Origin: Effrenium voratum
Lineage: Eukaryota; Sar; Dinophyceae; Suessiales; Symbiodiniaceae
Direction of reading: 5' to 3'
Length of the DNA stretch: 64,000 nt
Assembly: GCA_963377175.1 (NCBI GenBank)
Contig: CAUJNA010002890.1
Span: forward strand, 1,062,010-1,126,009
The notes beneath the pieces were generated by a model. That model was not told the origin of the DNA and searched no databases. It was given only the letters and a program-made list of their open reading frames with translations. This document shows positions 46,992 to 58,468 of the stretch, one piece after another; the first letter of the stretch is position 1; every line of letters begins with the position of its first letter. The position numbers and the translations under genes are program-made.

Positions 46992-47050
46992 GAGCGCCCA
47001 GCGAGCGCTATGCCGAGCTGGTAGTTTGCGGTGCCAAGGAGCGCGGGTTG
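46992..47050 (+). CDS. GGCT-like C-terminal exon (PSERY motif)
   Basis: Acceptor CGAAG ends at 46991, GC donor at 47051. The peptide APSERYAELVVCGAKERGL is a near-textbook match to the C-terminal helix of GGCT-fold proteins (PSxRYLxLLxxGAxExGL). Exon F at 8411 would need such an end. Distance (38.5 kb), intervening exon islands and a phase mismatch if joined directly to exon F make it unclear whether this is the same gene or a second copy. Confidence 0.55.
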
Positions 47051-48074
47051 GCAGCCGTGAGCCATCCCAACCCGAGAAAGTGCTTAAGGTTCGTTGCCAG
47101 TCTGGCAGCCGTCTATCGGCGCGTCGTCAAAGCCCTGCTTTGTCTTCCGTGCCATAACCGGGCTGGCCCATGTCGAAGTGTCGTGGAAAGATTGTGTAAT
47201 GATCCAGGCTTGGAGGTCGCAAAGAACCGGCGCAAATTTCGGCAGGATGTCCAGGTTAGGTCAGGACCTAAGGAACCGGACCAACCGGCTTATCTTAGGT
47301 CATGGTTATAAGCTTTTACTGGCGGCCTAGAAATGGTTCCTTTTACGACACGCCCAAACAGCGTGGAACAAAGAACATGGCCTAAGGGGACCAAGCATCT
47401 TGCCAATGAACATCCAAGCGTATTGGCATCCTTGACGCGAACAAGCCGCTACCTCCTGTTAGAGGACCAGTTCTTATGCGACGAGTTTTTTCACGGGTGG
47501 CCGGCACTTGGACGGATCTAACCTCGCACAAAAAGCTGTTCAAAGGGTATCAGGGGACCCTCCGGAACAAAATAGTATGGCACCCTCCCCCACAGTTTTG
47601 GGTGCGTCCCAAAAAGTCAGCTTGCCACCACCCCCAAAATGCTCGGTGTCCTTTCGGTTTCCCTTCAACCAAACCCACCTAAGGGGTTGGTGTCCCTGAA
47701 TGGCTCTCACTCCGAATGTCTCTCACTCCGTGAGCGCCATTCGGTCTAGTCACGTGTTGGGTCTGGACCATTTGAGTGGTAAATAGCAAGGAAGCAAAGA
47801 CATATCGCTGTCGTTGTCAACACCAATGGGATCCCATGTAGGTGCACCACCCATTTGAACCTATCTTAGTGGGGATTGGGATGTTCACTGGGGTTACGGG
47901 ATTTTGACCCATGGCCACATGGGACCCTCTTTTTTTTGGTTGGCCACTCCACTGAATCGGTTTGTGCGTCGGTTTCTCACCGAAGCCATTTGCGAAGTAG
48001 TTGGATCGGAAGTGAGTCAGGCACCCCCTAAGTGTTGGTTTCGATGGGTTTGGGGATTTCAATCCCTGCTTGTG
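47051..48074. other. Intron or intergenic stretch
   Basis: No complete named repeat. A CAATGGGATCCCATGTAGGTG region (47824) is related to 53440, a possible further repeat family. No exon island passes inspection. Confidence 0.35.
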
Positions 48075-48170
48075 TACCTGGAGTCTCCATGACCCTTTAA
48101 AGATGGGTCAATGACACCAACATGTTGTGTAACGACCAACCATTTTTCAAGGGTCATGGAGACTCCAGGT
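48075..48170. repeat. M1 palindromic repeat, copy 9
   Basis: TACCTGGAGTCTCCATGACC at the left and GGAGACTCCAGGT at the right. Confidence 0.92.
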
Positions 48171-48405
48171 GGGTACATTTGAAAGCCTTTCTTAAGCGAT
48201 TCGTCTCCAAACCAAACCACCTGGAAACTCTGAGCGGGGGCTCACCAAAAGAAAAGGACGCTCCTTGGAGGGAAGCGCGAGGGCTTCTCCGGCGGCTCCA
48301 CTGGAGGGCTTGAGGCCTTCTCATGGTTGCCTCTAAGGGAGCCCTCGAAGGGAGCCCTAGTAGTATAAACCATCCCTTGTAGTTTCCTCTAAGGAAGCCC
48401 TAGGC

Positions 48406-48530
48406 ATGGTTGTTGTTGGGAAACTTGTTTTTTTTTGCATTTTGCTTATTGTGGTTTGGTTGAAATCCCCCACTTAAATGCTAAAATAAGAAATCTGAAG
48501 CATTTTGCTCCCCTTCCAACGGCAACCAAG
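48406..48530. repeat. M6 dispersed repeat, copy 3
   Basis: ATGGTTGTTGTTGGGAAACT at the left, CCTTCCAACGGCAACCAAG at the right. Confidence 0.85.
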
Positions 48531-48961
48531 TTCTCCCCAAACCGCCAAACCGCCACCAAAGAACTTGGGAAGTGAACGCTTCTCACCGAACCCAGCCAGT
48601 TGCGCAGTGGCTTGCTTCCTTTTTCATTTTTTTTCTCGGAAGGGTTCCGATTCCGTTGAAATGAGCCAACCAACCAAAAAGGATCCCGATTCTTTTTTCG
48701 CGCGGAAATCCACTGGGCATCTTAGCAAAAGCTTGCTGTTGCTCAGTAAGGAATGTCATATAGGAATGACCCCTATAAACCATCCCACTGGTGGTTTCAT
48801 TTATTCGGGCCTCCCTGGGTTCATTCCATTTCTCCTTCCCTGCCTATCGCAGCGATCGCAAGGTATCTTCAGAGCCCCGCAAAAAGTTCCATGGACAACC
48901 AGGTTCTTCAACAACCAATACACTAAAACCAACGGGGTATTTGAGCACCAGCAAGACCACA

Positions 48962-49137
48962 TGGCTGGCTCAAAATTAACAAAACAGCAGGGGCTGCTCC
49001 GCAGGTTTTTGTCCATGTTTCCACTTCCCAGGGCAAGCCGTTTTGGGGTGACCCTGTTTTTGAGCCACAGCCACTTGGGTCAGTCTGTTTAGGGCCAGCC
49101 GTTTTGGGAATTCCGTTTTTTTCTGAGCCACGGCCAT
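48962..49137. repeat. M4 dispersed repeat, copy 4 with duplicated right end
   Basis: TGGCTCAAAATTAACAAAAC at the left; one right end (TTTTTGAGCCACAGCCA) at 49073 and a second (TTTTTTCTGAGCCACGGCCA) at 49137. It lies 21 bp before the acceptor of the next exon. Confidence 0.75.
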
Positions 49138-49158
49138 ATAGACGACCCTCCCTCCGAG

Positions 49159-49258
49159 GAGCGGGGCCTGCCGGCCTGGTACAGCTCCAGGCTGCAGCGC
49201 GCCCTGGAGCTTCTGGGCCTCGATTCCGGCCCGGTGCGCCCAGAGCTCTGCGCGAAAA
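49159..49258 (+). CDS. Exon-like island, possibly the end of the GGCT-like gene
   Basis: Acceptor TCCGAG ends at 49158. The frame reads ERGLPAWYSSRLQRALELLG then LDSGPVRPELCAK. GLPxxY...L after the PSxRY helix is usual at the C-terminus of GGCT-fold proteins, and the phase agrees with the exon at 46992. Evidence is modest. Confidence 0.4.
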
Positions 49259-49294
49259 CGAGGGGGGGAGGTGGGAAGACTCCAAGGGTCTGGT

Positions 49295-49485
49295 TTCATT
49301 TTGTTTTGTGTTTTTTTGTTTTGTTTTTGGTTTGGTTTGTGTGGTGTTTGTTTGGTTGTCTGTTTTTTTTTTTGGTGTTGGGTCTTGGTCATGATGTGGG
49401 GGTTTGGTGTGGTGTGTTCTTGTTTGGTTGCTGTTTGGTGGTTGTTTGGCGGTTCTTTTGGTTTTGTGGTTTGGGGCGTTGTTCA
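49295..49485. repeat. G/T-rich low-complexity stretch
   Basis: Runs of TTTTGTTTTG and TTTGGTTTGGTGT words with almost no A or C; no gene. 49486-49818 shows nothing further. Confidence 0.75.
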
Positions 49486-49818
49486 CGTGACTACACATGT
49501 TGTCTTTTCTTTCGCAATGAAGTAGTCTGCATGTTGTGATTTGTGTTTTGTTTTGTTTGACGTGCTTCCAGCAGACAGCGACCTACATTTATGGAAGCCC
49601 AAGAAGTTGTGCGCGTGGAGTGGTATTTCCTGGCTTCCGCTTGTTGTGCGAAATCTCTAATGCGTTGTGGTTCCGTGTTGAAGCTTTTGTGTGGAGAGGG
49701 TGTACCTTGAACTTCTGCCAAAAAGGAGTGACACTTGTGTTTGTCCCATGGAAATCACTGGGGGTCGGGGGCTTACGGCTCAAGTAGAGGCCAACATCTT
49801 TGTTGACTGGTTCCTGGA

Positions 49819-49920
49819 CATGGTTGTTGTTGGGAAACATTGTACATTGTTGCTTATTGTGGTTTAGTGCACTTTAGTGCTAAAATCTGAAGATTTTTGC
49901 TCCCCTTCCAACGTCGACCA
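49819..49920. repeat. M6 dispersed repeat, copy 4
   Basis: ATGGTTGTTGTTGGGAAACAT at the left, CCTTCCAACGTCGACCA at the right. Confidence 0.88.
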
Positions 49921-50109
49921 AGTGGAGGGTGGGCCCCTGGGTCGCTAGTCTGGGGGCTTTGTGGCTATGGAATGGGCCATCGGAACAAGGAGTGCTTCGG
50001 GCCAGTCACCTGTTATCGCGGAAACCTGTTCGGGGGCGGGGGCGGGGGGGGGGGGGGGCAGACACGGGGCAGATTTGGAATATTTTGCGGCAAATGATCC
50101 ATCCACGTG

Positions 50110-50410
50110 TGTTGATGGCTGATGTGTATATATGATATATATATATATATATTGTGTTATACATATACATATGTTATACATAAATATATATATATATATA
50201 TGTATATACATTCCTAGCACGTACACTTGAATCATTATACACAGATACGTATATGTACTATCTACATATGCATTGCGTATGTATACAAATATGCATGATC
50301 ATATACATAATGTTTAATCATACACAGACATGAATACTTGTAAGCATTAATATATATATATATATATTTACATATACATGCACCTGTGTATGTACATGTA
50401 TATCATACAG
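50110..50410. repeat. AT-rich microsatellite cluster
   Basis: TATATA and CATACATATG tracts; preceded by a G-rich run at 50030-50059. No gene. Confidence 0.85.
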
Positions 50411-50540
50411 CCATTGGTGGTTTGAGGCTTCAGTTGAGCCTAAGGCCACTTCAGCTGCGACCACCTGAGCCCCCACGGAGCCTTGACAAGCCAGCTGCTT
50501 GACCGCAGTATCGCGACCATGTTGTTTGTTGCTCGTCACA

Positions 50541-50672
50541 TACGGTGGATGGACTAAATCCTGCACCACCTGAGAAAGATTGGAATGATGATCGCCCTGC
50601 AAATTCCAACTTGTAATGGTTTCCCATCATGGTTTCAACGGGGTGCGAAATGGATTTCATCCATCCACAGTA
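50541..50672. repeat. M3 palindromic repeat, copy 5
   Basis: TACGGTGGATGGACTAAATCC at the left, GATTTCATCCATCCACAGTA at the right. Confidence 0.88.
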
Positions 50673-50741
50673 TGAACATTCGTAGCCAAGTCTTCAAACC
50701 GCCAATTTGCTCGAAGAATCGTCTATCTTCATCCCGCGAAG

Positions 50742-50795
50742 ACTGTGGATGGATGAAATCCAAAACCTAGGTACTGTGGATGGATTCAATCATAT
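50742..50795. repeat. Two M3 left termini in tandem
   Basis: ACTGTGGATGGATGAAATCC and then ACTGTGGATGGATTCAATC, without right ends. Confidence 0.7.
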
Positions 50796-50939
50796 TCCAT
50801 GTTTGGTCGGTGGAGGGGAGGGCAACGGCTGAGGCAGGGAGTGTGTCTTCTTCAATGCTGTGGGTATGCATGTGTGTGTGTGTGTGTAAATATATTTTAG
50901 TGCCTCCGGCTCAGGCCGCCGACATTACAGGCCTGCTTT

Positions 50940-51925
50940 CTTATTTGCGTCCCTTTGGAATTGTCCCCTTGCCCCCTTCCCCTCTGAGATTTTTGCCCCC
51001 CTTTCTTTGTTGAGATCCATTCCCCCTTTCCGCCCTAAGGCCTTTTCTCCCTCTGTTTTTTCCCTTTTCCTCCCTAAGATGTTTTCACCCCACTCCCTGT
51101 TGAGATCCTTTCCCCCCTTTCCCCCCTAAGGCCTTTTCCCCCCTGAGATCTTCTCCCTTTTCCTCCCTTTCCCCCACTTCCCCCCTTACGGCCTTTTCCT
51201 CCCTGGGATCTTTTTCCTTTCCTCCCTGAGATCTTTCCCCCCCTTTCCCTGTTGAGATCCTTTCCCCTCTTTCCCCCCTACGGCCTTTCCCCCCGCTGAG
51301 ATCTTCTTCCTATTCCTCCTTAAGATCCTTTGCCCCCTTTTCCCTGTTGAGATCCTTCCCACCCTTTCCCCCCTCAGGCCTTTCCCCCCCCTGAGAGCTT
51401 CTCCCTTTTCCTTCCTTAGATCTTTCCCCCCTTTCCCTGTTGGCCTTTTTTCTCCCAGATCTTCTCCCTTTCCGCCCTAAGATCTTTTCCACCCCTTTCC
51501 CTGTTGAGATCATTTCTCCCCTTTCCCCCCTACGGCCTTTGCCCCCAGATCTTCTCCCTTTCCTCCCTAAGATCTTTCCCCCCCTTTCCTCCCTAAGTCC
51601 TTTTCCCTGAGTTCGTCTCCCTTTGCCTCCCTAAGATCTTTTCCCCCCTTTCCCGCTTAAGATCCTTTCCCCCGTTTCCCCCCTAAGGCCCTCCACCCTT
51701 CTCTTTCCAAAGTCTTTTTCCCCCTTTCCCGTTTGAGATTTTGTCCCCCCATTGCCCCTTAGGGCCTGTTCCCCCCGAGAAAGATTTCCCTTTTCCTCCC
51801 AAAGATCTTTTCCCCCCTTTGCCCCTTAAGGCATTTTTTCCCCAGATCTTCTCCCTTTCCTCCCTGAGATCTTTCCCCCCCCTTTCGCTGTTGAGATCCT
51901 TTCCCCCTTTCCCCCCTTCATTTCC
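50940..51925. repeat. Long pyrimidine-rich degenerate tandem array
   Basis: About 1 kb of C/T-rich strand built of CCTTTCCCCCCTAAGGCC, TGAGATCTTCTCCC and CTAAGATCTTTTCC words at irregular spacing of about 25-30 bp. Strand asymmetry is extreme. No gene. Confidence 0.9.
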
Positions 51926-51948
51926 TTCACCAGCATGGGCAACATCCC

Positions 51949-52011
51949 CAGCATCACTTGCATCATCCGCATCCTTGGCAGGCGCTGATGCGGATGATGC
52001 AGGTGATGCTG
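51949..52011. repeat. Strong 25-bp hairpin
   Basis: CAGCATCACTTGCATCATCC then GCATC pairs with GATGCGGATGATGCAGGTGA then TGCTG across a 13-base loop, with one non-Watson-Crick pair. It lies at the right edge of the pyrimidine array. The following 52012-52865 shows no gene that I can support. Confidence 0.85.
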
Positions 52012-52864
52012 GCGATGTGCCGCTGGAGCGCTAAGGATGCGAAAGCGCACCCGGGGGGAATCGAACACCCCAATGTTTTTCACAAACTGAGTTGCGCAAG
52101 CCCGCACAATGAACAGATTTAGTGAAGCGTCTTCGAATCACCGCGTGGTACCCCCCCCCCCCCGCAACAGTCTGAAATGCTGCCCCTTGGGAGGGGTTAG
52201 GGGAGGGGTAAAGGAGCATTTCTTATGTCGAACACGCCGTCTGTTGTCGGCGGACTTTTGTTTCTCTCATTTTGTAGTTGTGTTGCTGAAAGTGCGTTTT
52301 AACTTAGAGCTCTGCTCTGTTTTAGTGGGGTGATGCGAAGAACACAGTTGTTTGCCAACATACCGAAGGCGTGCACAACGGTTGAAGCTCCCCTTTGGCT
52401 TCATGCGGCTTTCTTCGGTGGTGTGGAAGATAGCACTGTGGGGAGCATGCCTGTTGCAGATGAACGCTTTCACTACAATAGTAGTTTCACAGGCGGAGTA
52501 TTTCACATGAAGATCTTAGCTTGCCGCCCCCGAATTTGCCAACTGGGGCCTAGTTGTTTGGGGGTCGGTCCGAGTTGGCGAATGCAAACTGCCCTTTTGA
52601 CCCTTTTGGCTTCAACACGTCTTGGCTTAATTCAAGTGTCCCAAGCTGTCAACTGTTCATTCCACGTCCTTGTGATGCAAGTGGGTTGGAACCTCTCTTG
52701 TATTCTGTTTGCCGCACGAATTTGGAGAATATGGGTCGTTCAACCAGAGTGCCGTGGATTCTTCAGGTGTGGAATGCACCGTGTAAGGCGGGTGGATGTT
52801 GTCCAACATGAGAGGGGCCTTTTGACCCAGCCATGCATGGGGCCCAAACATTTTTGCCACGTGC

Positions 52865-53202
<338 letters not shown>

Positions 53203-53280
53203 TTTGAGGTTACCTTTTCTGTTGGTGGCTTTAAAGGCAAGAAATCAATATAATCACCATTTTGAGTGGTACGAATCCCT

Positions 53281-53415
53281 ACTTTGGATGGACGAAATCT
53301 TGCACCACCTAGGAAACCCTGGTTTCTGATGATTCCCCCTGTAAATACCAACCAAGTTATGGTTTTTGCATGGTTTCAAAGTGGTGCGAAGCGGATTTCG
53401 CAACCATCCACAGTA
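53281..53415. repeat. M3 palindromic repeat, copy 6
   Basis: ACTTTGGATGGACGAAATCT at the left and GCGGATTTCGCAACCATCC then ACAGTA at the right. Confidence 0.85.
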
Positions 53416-53543
53416 TTTGGCCCCTAATTGGCTGTGGGTCAAAACCAATGGGATCCCATTTTGGGCACCACTCATTTTAGCTATTTTAGTGGGATTGCTG
53501 GGGGCTGACCGGGTTGTTGGGTCATGGCAATTTTGCCCCATAG

Positions 53544-53619
53544 GTCCTCCTGCGGCCACCTCGCCGCCGCCGCCTTCCTCTTCGTGGAACCCAAGAAGGC
53601 TCAGGCGCCCTTTCCGCTG
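53544..53619 (+). CDS. Exon-like island, directly followed by an M1 repeat
   Basis: Acceptor CATAG ends at 53543, GT donor at 53620. The frame reads GHLAAAAFLFVEPKKAQAPF then PLV. M1 copy 10 starts one base after the donor G. Family not recognised. Confidence 0.4.
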
Positions 53620-53620
53620 G

Positions 53621-53718
53621 TGACAGTCTCCTTCTGACCCTTGAAAAATGGTTGGTCATTACCAAAAAATCTGGGGTCATGGACCTATCTTTAAAGGGTC
53701 GGAAGGAGACTCCAGGTA
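53621..53718. repeat. M1 palindromic repeat, copy 10
   Basis: TGACAGTCTCCTTCTGACCC at the left (outer CCTGG lost) and GGAGACTCCAGGTA at the right. Confidence 0.85.
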
Positions 53719-54220
53719 GTTGTGGGGGAGGGAGTGTTGTGGGGGTGATTAGAAGCAGGGGCAAGCCTCCATGGCGCCACCTGCTCTACAGTAACCTTGG
53801 GGAATTCTTGGGTACCCCCCAGGCAGAGAAAACCTTTATACCGCAAGCGAGGGCATCCAGGAATCTGGGTAGACTTAGACAAGAGGCTCGTAAGCAGTGC
53901 TTACCTTTTGGCTTGGAAGCTCAAGCCACGGTTATAACTGGGGTAACTGGGGGTGGCCCCCTCAAAAATGTTTACATCCCACTTACCTGACGTTGGCAAC
54001 GAACAGCCAAGTGGGGGGTCTCGGAAGCGGTTTGAATGTGTCTTTTGTGGTTCCACCCCGCCAGGAGAGGACCTGGTGCTCTTTTCATATCGGGGTGGAG
54101 CCACAAGAAACACATTAAAACCGGTCCAAAAAAGAACCTACAGGGGGAAGAACAGGTGAAATCCTCAAAAACATCCACAAAAAGCGCGAATCCAAGCCGT
54201 TTTCCAGAGCTCCTCTGCAG

Positions 54221-54292
54221 GGGGAGCTTCGGTGGGAGCGGCATCGCCAGGCCAACAGCGGAATCGCCAGCTTCCTGACTGAGATCGCCTAG
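54221..54292 (+). CDS. Exon-like island with stop codon
   Basis: Acceptor CTGCAG ends at 54220. The frame reads GELRWERHRQANSGIASFLT then EIA and TAG at 54290-54292. It may be the last exon of the right-hand gene. Family not recognised. Confidence 0.4.
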   Translation, partial: GELRWERHRQANSGIASFLTEIA

Positions 54293-54379
54293 AAAAGTCC
54301 GGTAGAAGAGCGACTCGTGCCGCAAGAATTCCAAGGAGCCGCCCCAATTCAATGGAGGAAGCCACGCCCCCTTGTTGGC

Positions 54380-54465
54380 TATATATATCTATATATATAT
54401 ATATCAGTTATACAAGATGCCTATGTATACATATATTAATATATGTATCCATCAGTTATACAAGT
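54380..54465. repeat. AT-rich microsatellite
   Basis: TATATATCTATATATATATA and TATTAATATATG tracts. Confidence 0.8.
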
Positions 54466-55751
54466 TGCTGTATGTGGGTGATGTATGAGCTCACCATGTA
54501 ACTCCTTCACTGAGGGTTCCTATTGTGATTTCTAGTGTTCGAAGGATTGTAGACGTTGCATACGGATTATACCTATACCCCCGGGCTATAAACCAAATGG
54601 CCGGAACCAGTTGTAAGGATCTTTCGGTCTTTCGGGGTTTGCCTTGCAGGGGGGACGCTCCGTTCCATGAATTCCCCCCCTCCCGCTTTCCTTCATATTG
54701 TAAATTGGCCTCAAGTCTCGGGAGCGTGCTGGTCTATACAAAATGGCAGTTACAAGGAGCCAACAAGTCGCCAGCCTGTTGCTTCTGTTTGTGCAGGAAA
54801 GCTGAAGCTCAACCCGAGAAACCGGAACACCCATTTTGTGAGTGACCAGAGTCGTTCTTGTGCCACTGTTTAAGGCAACAGCCTGGCATGCTTCCAAGAA
54901 CTTGCACTTGGTGAGGAGCAAAGAGGAGTTCTTGGTGTCTCAAAATCGGAGACCCCCAAAATTCGCGCGCTTCCTGTTGTTTTCCCTTGAAAGCTGCTCA
55001 AGGCTACTCAAAAGGGCACACCCACTAGGACTGAGAACCACTCTGGCAACTTGAAGCCTCCCCCCTACTCAAAATACCCAGAGTTTTAGTTGGTTTCGCA
55101 TGAATACGAAATATGTTTTAGTCAGAGGTTCACATGATACCCGAATGCTCGGAAGCCTGCACAGACTCAAGGAAGTAGATCCGACCATGTCGCAAGAACA
55201 TTGGCTGAATATGCTGAAACAAACAGCCCACACAACCACACGACTTTCCAAAACAGATTTCAACACGTCATTTTTCAGATTTCATTGCCAGACCTGACTC
55301 GTCTTTTGCCCTGTTGCCCTGTTGGGTTTCCTTTACTTGGCCATTTAACCGGAAATTCTGCCCAACAGCAAGCTTTGTGTTCACCTATTCCACATTCGTG
55401 CGACGAGTGTGGCCACAGACTATATGTTTATGCGGGAGCAACAAGTGAACCATTTTGCAGGGGGCGGCGAAGCCAAGTCTCACCAAGAGAAGCCACACGT
55501 GCGAACCCCGACATGGGCTGGGAGTCAGAGCTGGAATGGACACAGGCTGGACGGTGTATGGTTTTGGGTACCGTTGCCAGCTTGGCTTATATAAAGGGAA
55601 ACCGAAACGAACGCCATGGTTTGGTGGGTCCCCATTTTGACATCTATTTGGACACACCCAATTACGACCTGGCGTGACCCTTTTTTGCTTTAATCACAGT
55701 GGGTCTAGTTTAATCTTTGATGTTTGGGCACTTGAGACATGTGAGGATATG
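54466..55751. other. Stretch without a supported gene
   Basis: Several short open frames exist on both strands, but none has the composition or boundaries of the exon islands. No named repeat seen. Confidence 0.35.
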
Positions 55752-55864
55752 CTAGGTCCCCCAGTAGTGCCCTTTTACCCTTTTTTGGGGGAAGGTCCCC
55801 TACTAAAAAAGACTACGGAGAAAAAGGGTACCCTTATTCTGACCTCTCTACTGGAGGACCTAGT
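55752..55864. repeat. M2 palindromic repeat, copy 5
   Basis: CTAGGTCCCCCAGTAGTGCC at the left, CTCTACTGGAGGACCTAGTA at the right. Confidence 0.95.
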
Positions 55865-55956
55865 ATGAAAACCATCTCTCATTGAATTGCACCACACGTT
55901 TTCGGTTTTCGGAGGGAGCTATCAAAGTCAGAAGCTGGGAATGCTTCCATTCCAAC

Positions 55957-56040
55957 CACCTGGAGTCTCCTTCTGAGCCTTTAAACAAGGGTTAATGACC
56001 CACCAACCATTTTGTAAGGGTCAGAAGGAGACTCCAGGCA
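55957..56040. repeat. M1 palindromic repeat, copy 11
   Basis: CACCTGGAGTCTCCTTCTGA at the left and AGAAGGAGACTCCAGGCA at the right; both outer arms carry the TTCTGA variant. Confidence 0.92.
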
Positions 56041-56509
56041 CTGGGGCAATTTTGGATTGAGCTTGTTGGGTCGAGCTTGCTGCTTTGGATCCAAACAACA
56101 CATATCCCCATCCTTATTTTGAGTCATGGACAACGCACGGCGAAACCAATCTTCCTCCTGTTTCGGCCAGACCTTTGATTGTATTTTTGACCCCCCCCTT
56201 CATTCTTTGGACTCTTTGATGCCATGTGTCTAAGGGTTCATTCCCCGCTCTCTTGACCCATCGTTCGATTTAGAAACCGTCCATATTCTCAAGGGATCGG
56301 CAACCATTTTTTGAGAGGGACGGCAAAAGATCACTGTCACGGTCATGATTTTGACCATGTCTGGGGGTTATTAAAGTCAGAAACTGGGGTGTTTCCATTT
56401 GGACTACCAGCTTGACTTTGATACTGGCAGAAGAGTGGAGCTGAGGGTATGGCTAGAATGTGTCTATCATGCCCGCTCCGTGCGCCCGGCTCTTCAAAAC
56501 TCTCGCCAG

Positions 56510-56561
56510 GCGGCAAGGATGAGGCCTCACTCGCCAAAGTGCGGGTGTGCGTGCGATTCAG
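56510..56561 (+). CDS. Exon-like island, possible start of a kinesin motor
   Basis: Acceptor CGCCAG ends at 56509 and a GC donor stands at 56562. The frame reads GKDEASLAKVRVCVRFR. K-V-R-V-x-V-R-x-R is the first strand of kinesin motor domains (usually followed by P). With only 17 residues this stays a suggestion. Confidence 0.3.
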
Positions 56562-56625
56562 GCGCGAACGTTTCTCAAGTTTTCCCGACCTCCGAAAGTC
56601 ATATTTATTTCAGTGTTGTATAGCA

Positions 56626-56721
56626 TACCTGGAGTCTCCATGACTCCTTAAGAATGGGGTCATTACCCAAAAACAACGGGGTCATTAACCCATTTTTGAA
56701 GGGTCATGGAAACTCCAGGTA
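56626..56721. repeat. M1 palindromic repeat, copy 12
   Basis: TACCTGGAGTCTCCATGACT at the left, GGAAACTCCAGGTA at the right. Confidence 0.92.
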
Positions 56722-56817
56722 TATCTAAATGTGCAGGTCAGTGAAGGTAATCTATATCAATGTCTTATGCATCCGTTTCTTTCATTGTCCTCCACCGGAT
56801 AAACATTATCAACCTGC

Positions 56818-56940
56818 ATGTTGACCCCATATTCATCAACCCCAGTTTATTAAGGAATATGTTCCCCTCCAACAGTGATGATTCCCCACTCAACCCCGGG
56901 ACACACAAAAAAAACAACAACAACTGGGGCTGATTCATAC
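56818..56940. repeat. M5 dispersed repeat, copy 4
   Basis: ATGTTGACCCCATATTCATC then AACCCCAGTTTATTAAGG, with GATTCCCCACTCAACCCC inside and CAACTGGGGCTGATTCATA at the right. Confidence 0.75.
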
Positions 56941-57117
56941 GAACCTCACAGAAAACCCAATCACCTTTTTATGTCGGCGGTTCACGGAGAGGGGCTCCCC
57001 GTACACGCGACCTCTGCGGAACGTTGGCCCATCTGCCGAAGTATGCGGCCCTCTGAAATACTGAATCTCGCTTGTGGTTGAGCGAATGAGCTGGGGGCAT
57101 CCGAACATTTGCCTTTA

Positions 57118-57240
57118 ACTAGGTCCCCCAGCTAGGTGCCCTTTGACCGTTTCTTTTTTTGGGGAGGGTTCCCCTACTACAATAAAGCTCAAGAAAAGAA
57201 ATGGTACCCTTATTCTAACCTCTCTACTGGAGGACCTAGT
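57118..57240. repeat. M2 palindromic repeat, copy 6
   Basis: ACTAGGTCCCCCAGCTAGGTG at the left, CTCTACTGGAGGACCTAGT at the right. Confidence 0.93.
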
Positions 57241-58362
57241 GCCACCCCCGCCGCTTTTGTCTAATTATGAGAGGCTTTTTTCTTTTTCCGCACGGGGTCC
57301 ATTTTCACATCAGCTACCAACAAAAAGGTGTTGTCCTTGTTTCCCCATGGCTGTTACACAGGGTACTGGTAAGGGCAGGAAACCATGAGACGCCCTGTAC
57401 CCATGAGCAATTGCTGGGTGACACCAAGGGTCGTCTTGGTCAACCGCACTGATTCAGAGCCAACTCGCAAGGGGGTTCCATGAACGATCATGAGTCATAA
57501 CTCCCTCATTCCAGTAAATATGCGTGTGGTTTGTTTCCGAAGGGCACCTTGTGCAGAAGAGCACAGCACTTCATGTTCTTCTCACTGAAATGACCCTTTT
57601 TGTGTCATGGCAACCCAAAAGGTGATGACCTTTGAAGTTTTGGTCCGTAAGGGGCAACTGAGTTTACGATGTTCTTCCAGTTGCGTTTTAGAATTGGTTG
57701 ATTCTGCAAACCAGGGGAGCAACTGATAAAGCTTAGAAAAAGGTTAGGCAGGGATTGTGAAGGGGTTAGAATTAGAAAATGGAAAGGGGGTTCTGAATGG
57801 ACTATCAAGTTATACAGTGGGGCTAAACATATACATATATGTGTGTATATATATAGATATACATATATCAAGGGGTTGGGTGGTGTGTTAAAGCACGAGT
57901 CTAAACACTTCCATTTGCTTAGGGCCCCTGGAAAACAGAATGCAATTTCAGTAGCAGTAGTAATATATTCCCTTTGATATTAGCGGGGAATTGAATAACG
58001 AAATATCGTGAGCAAAGGGGGTTTAAATCGGGGTTGTGATTCAGCCCCATAAAAAAATGGTTGACCCAAATTCGATGATTACAATGCTTAAGCAGGGCTT
58101 CTTTTTTCTGGGTCGCCAAGTCTTTCAAAGTTCGGGATCCACTTGCCCAGTGGATTCCGCCCTTTCTTCAACTTGTTCTCGGGGTTCCCCTTGAAACTCA
58201 ACCAAACAAAAGATGCCGATTCCTTTTTTTTCCCCTGGCGACTGGGCAGAGGGGAGCTTCCAGCCCTTCGCTCTTCGGCTTCGAAGCTCGAGCCAGGCCT
58301 TTGCTTCCGGGGGAGGCAGGAGGCCTAGTTCCTAGCCCTGAATGCGCTGCTCCCCTCACCTG
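57241..58362. other. Non-coding stretch with small AT tract
   Basis: An AT microsatellite lies at 57826-57868. A GC-rich patch at 58247-58325 (GELPALRSSASKLEPGLC in one frame) could be an exon but lacks clear boundaries. Confidence 0.3.
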
Positions 58363-58468
58363 ATGTTGACCCATGAAAAGTCCGGCAAAAGTGATGACCA
58401 CCAGTCCCCATTAAAACCAGGGACACCCCCACAATAATCAGCGGGAGTTGATTGATCCGGGGTCAACA
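58363..58468. repeat. M5 dispersed repeat, copy 5
   Basis: ATGTTGACCCATGAAAAGTC at the left and TTGATTGATCCGGGGTCAAC at the right. Confidence 0.75.

Noticed and set aside
51741..52034. Proline/phenylalanine-rich protein
   Set aside because: Most of it is translation of the pyrimidine array and the hairpin beside it.
52030..52110. tRNA gene on the minus strand
   Set aside because: A T-arm-like GTTCGATTCCC and a D-arm-like word are present, but the acceptor ends do not pair and there is no room for an anticodon arm. At best a tRNA-derived fragment.
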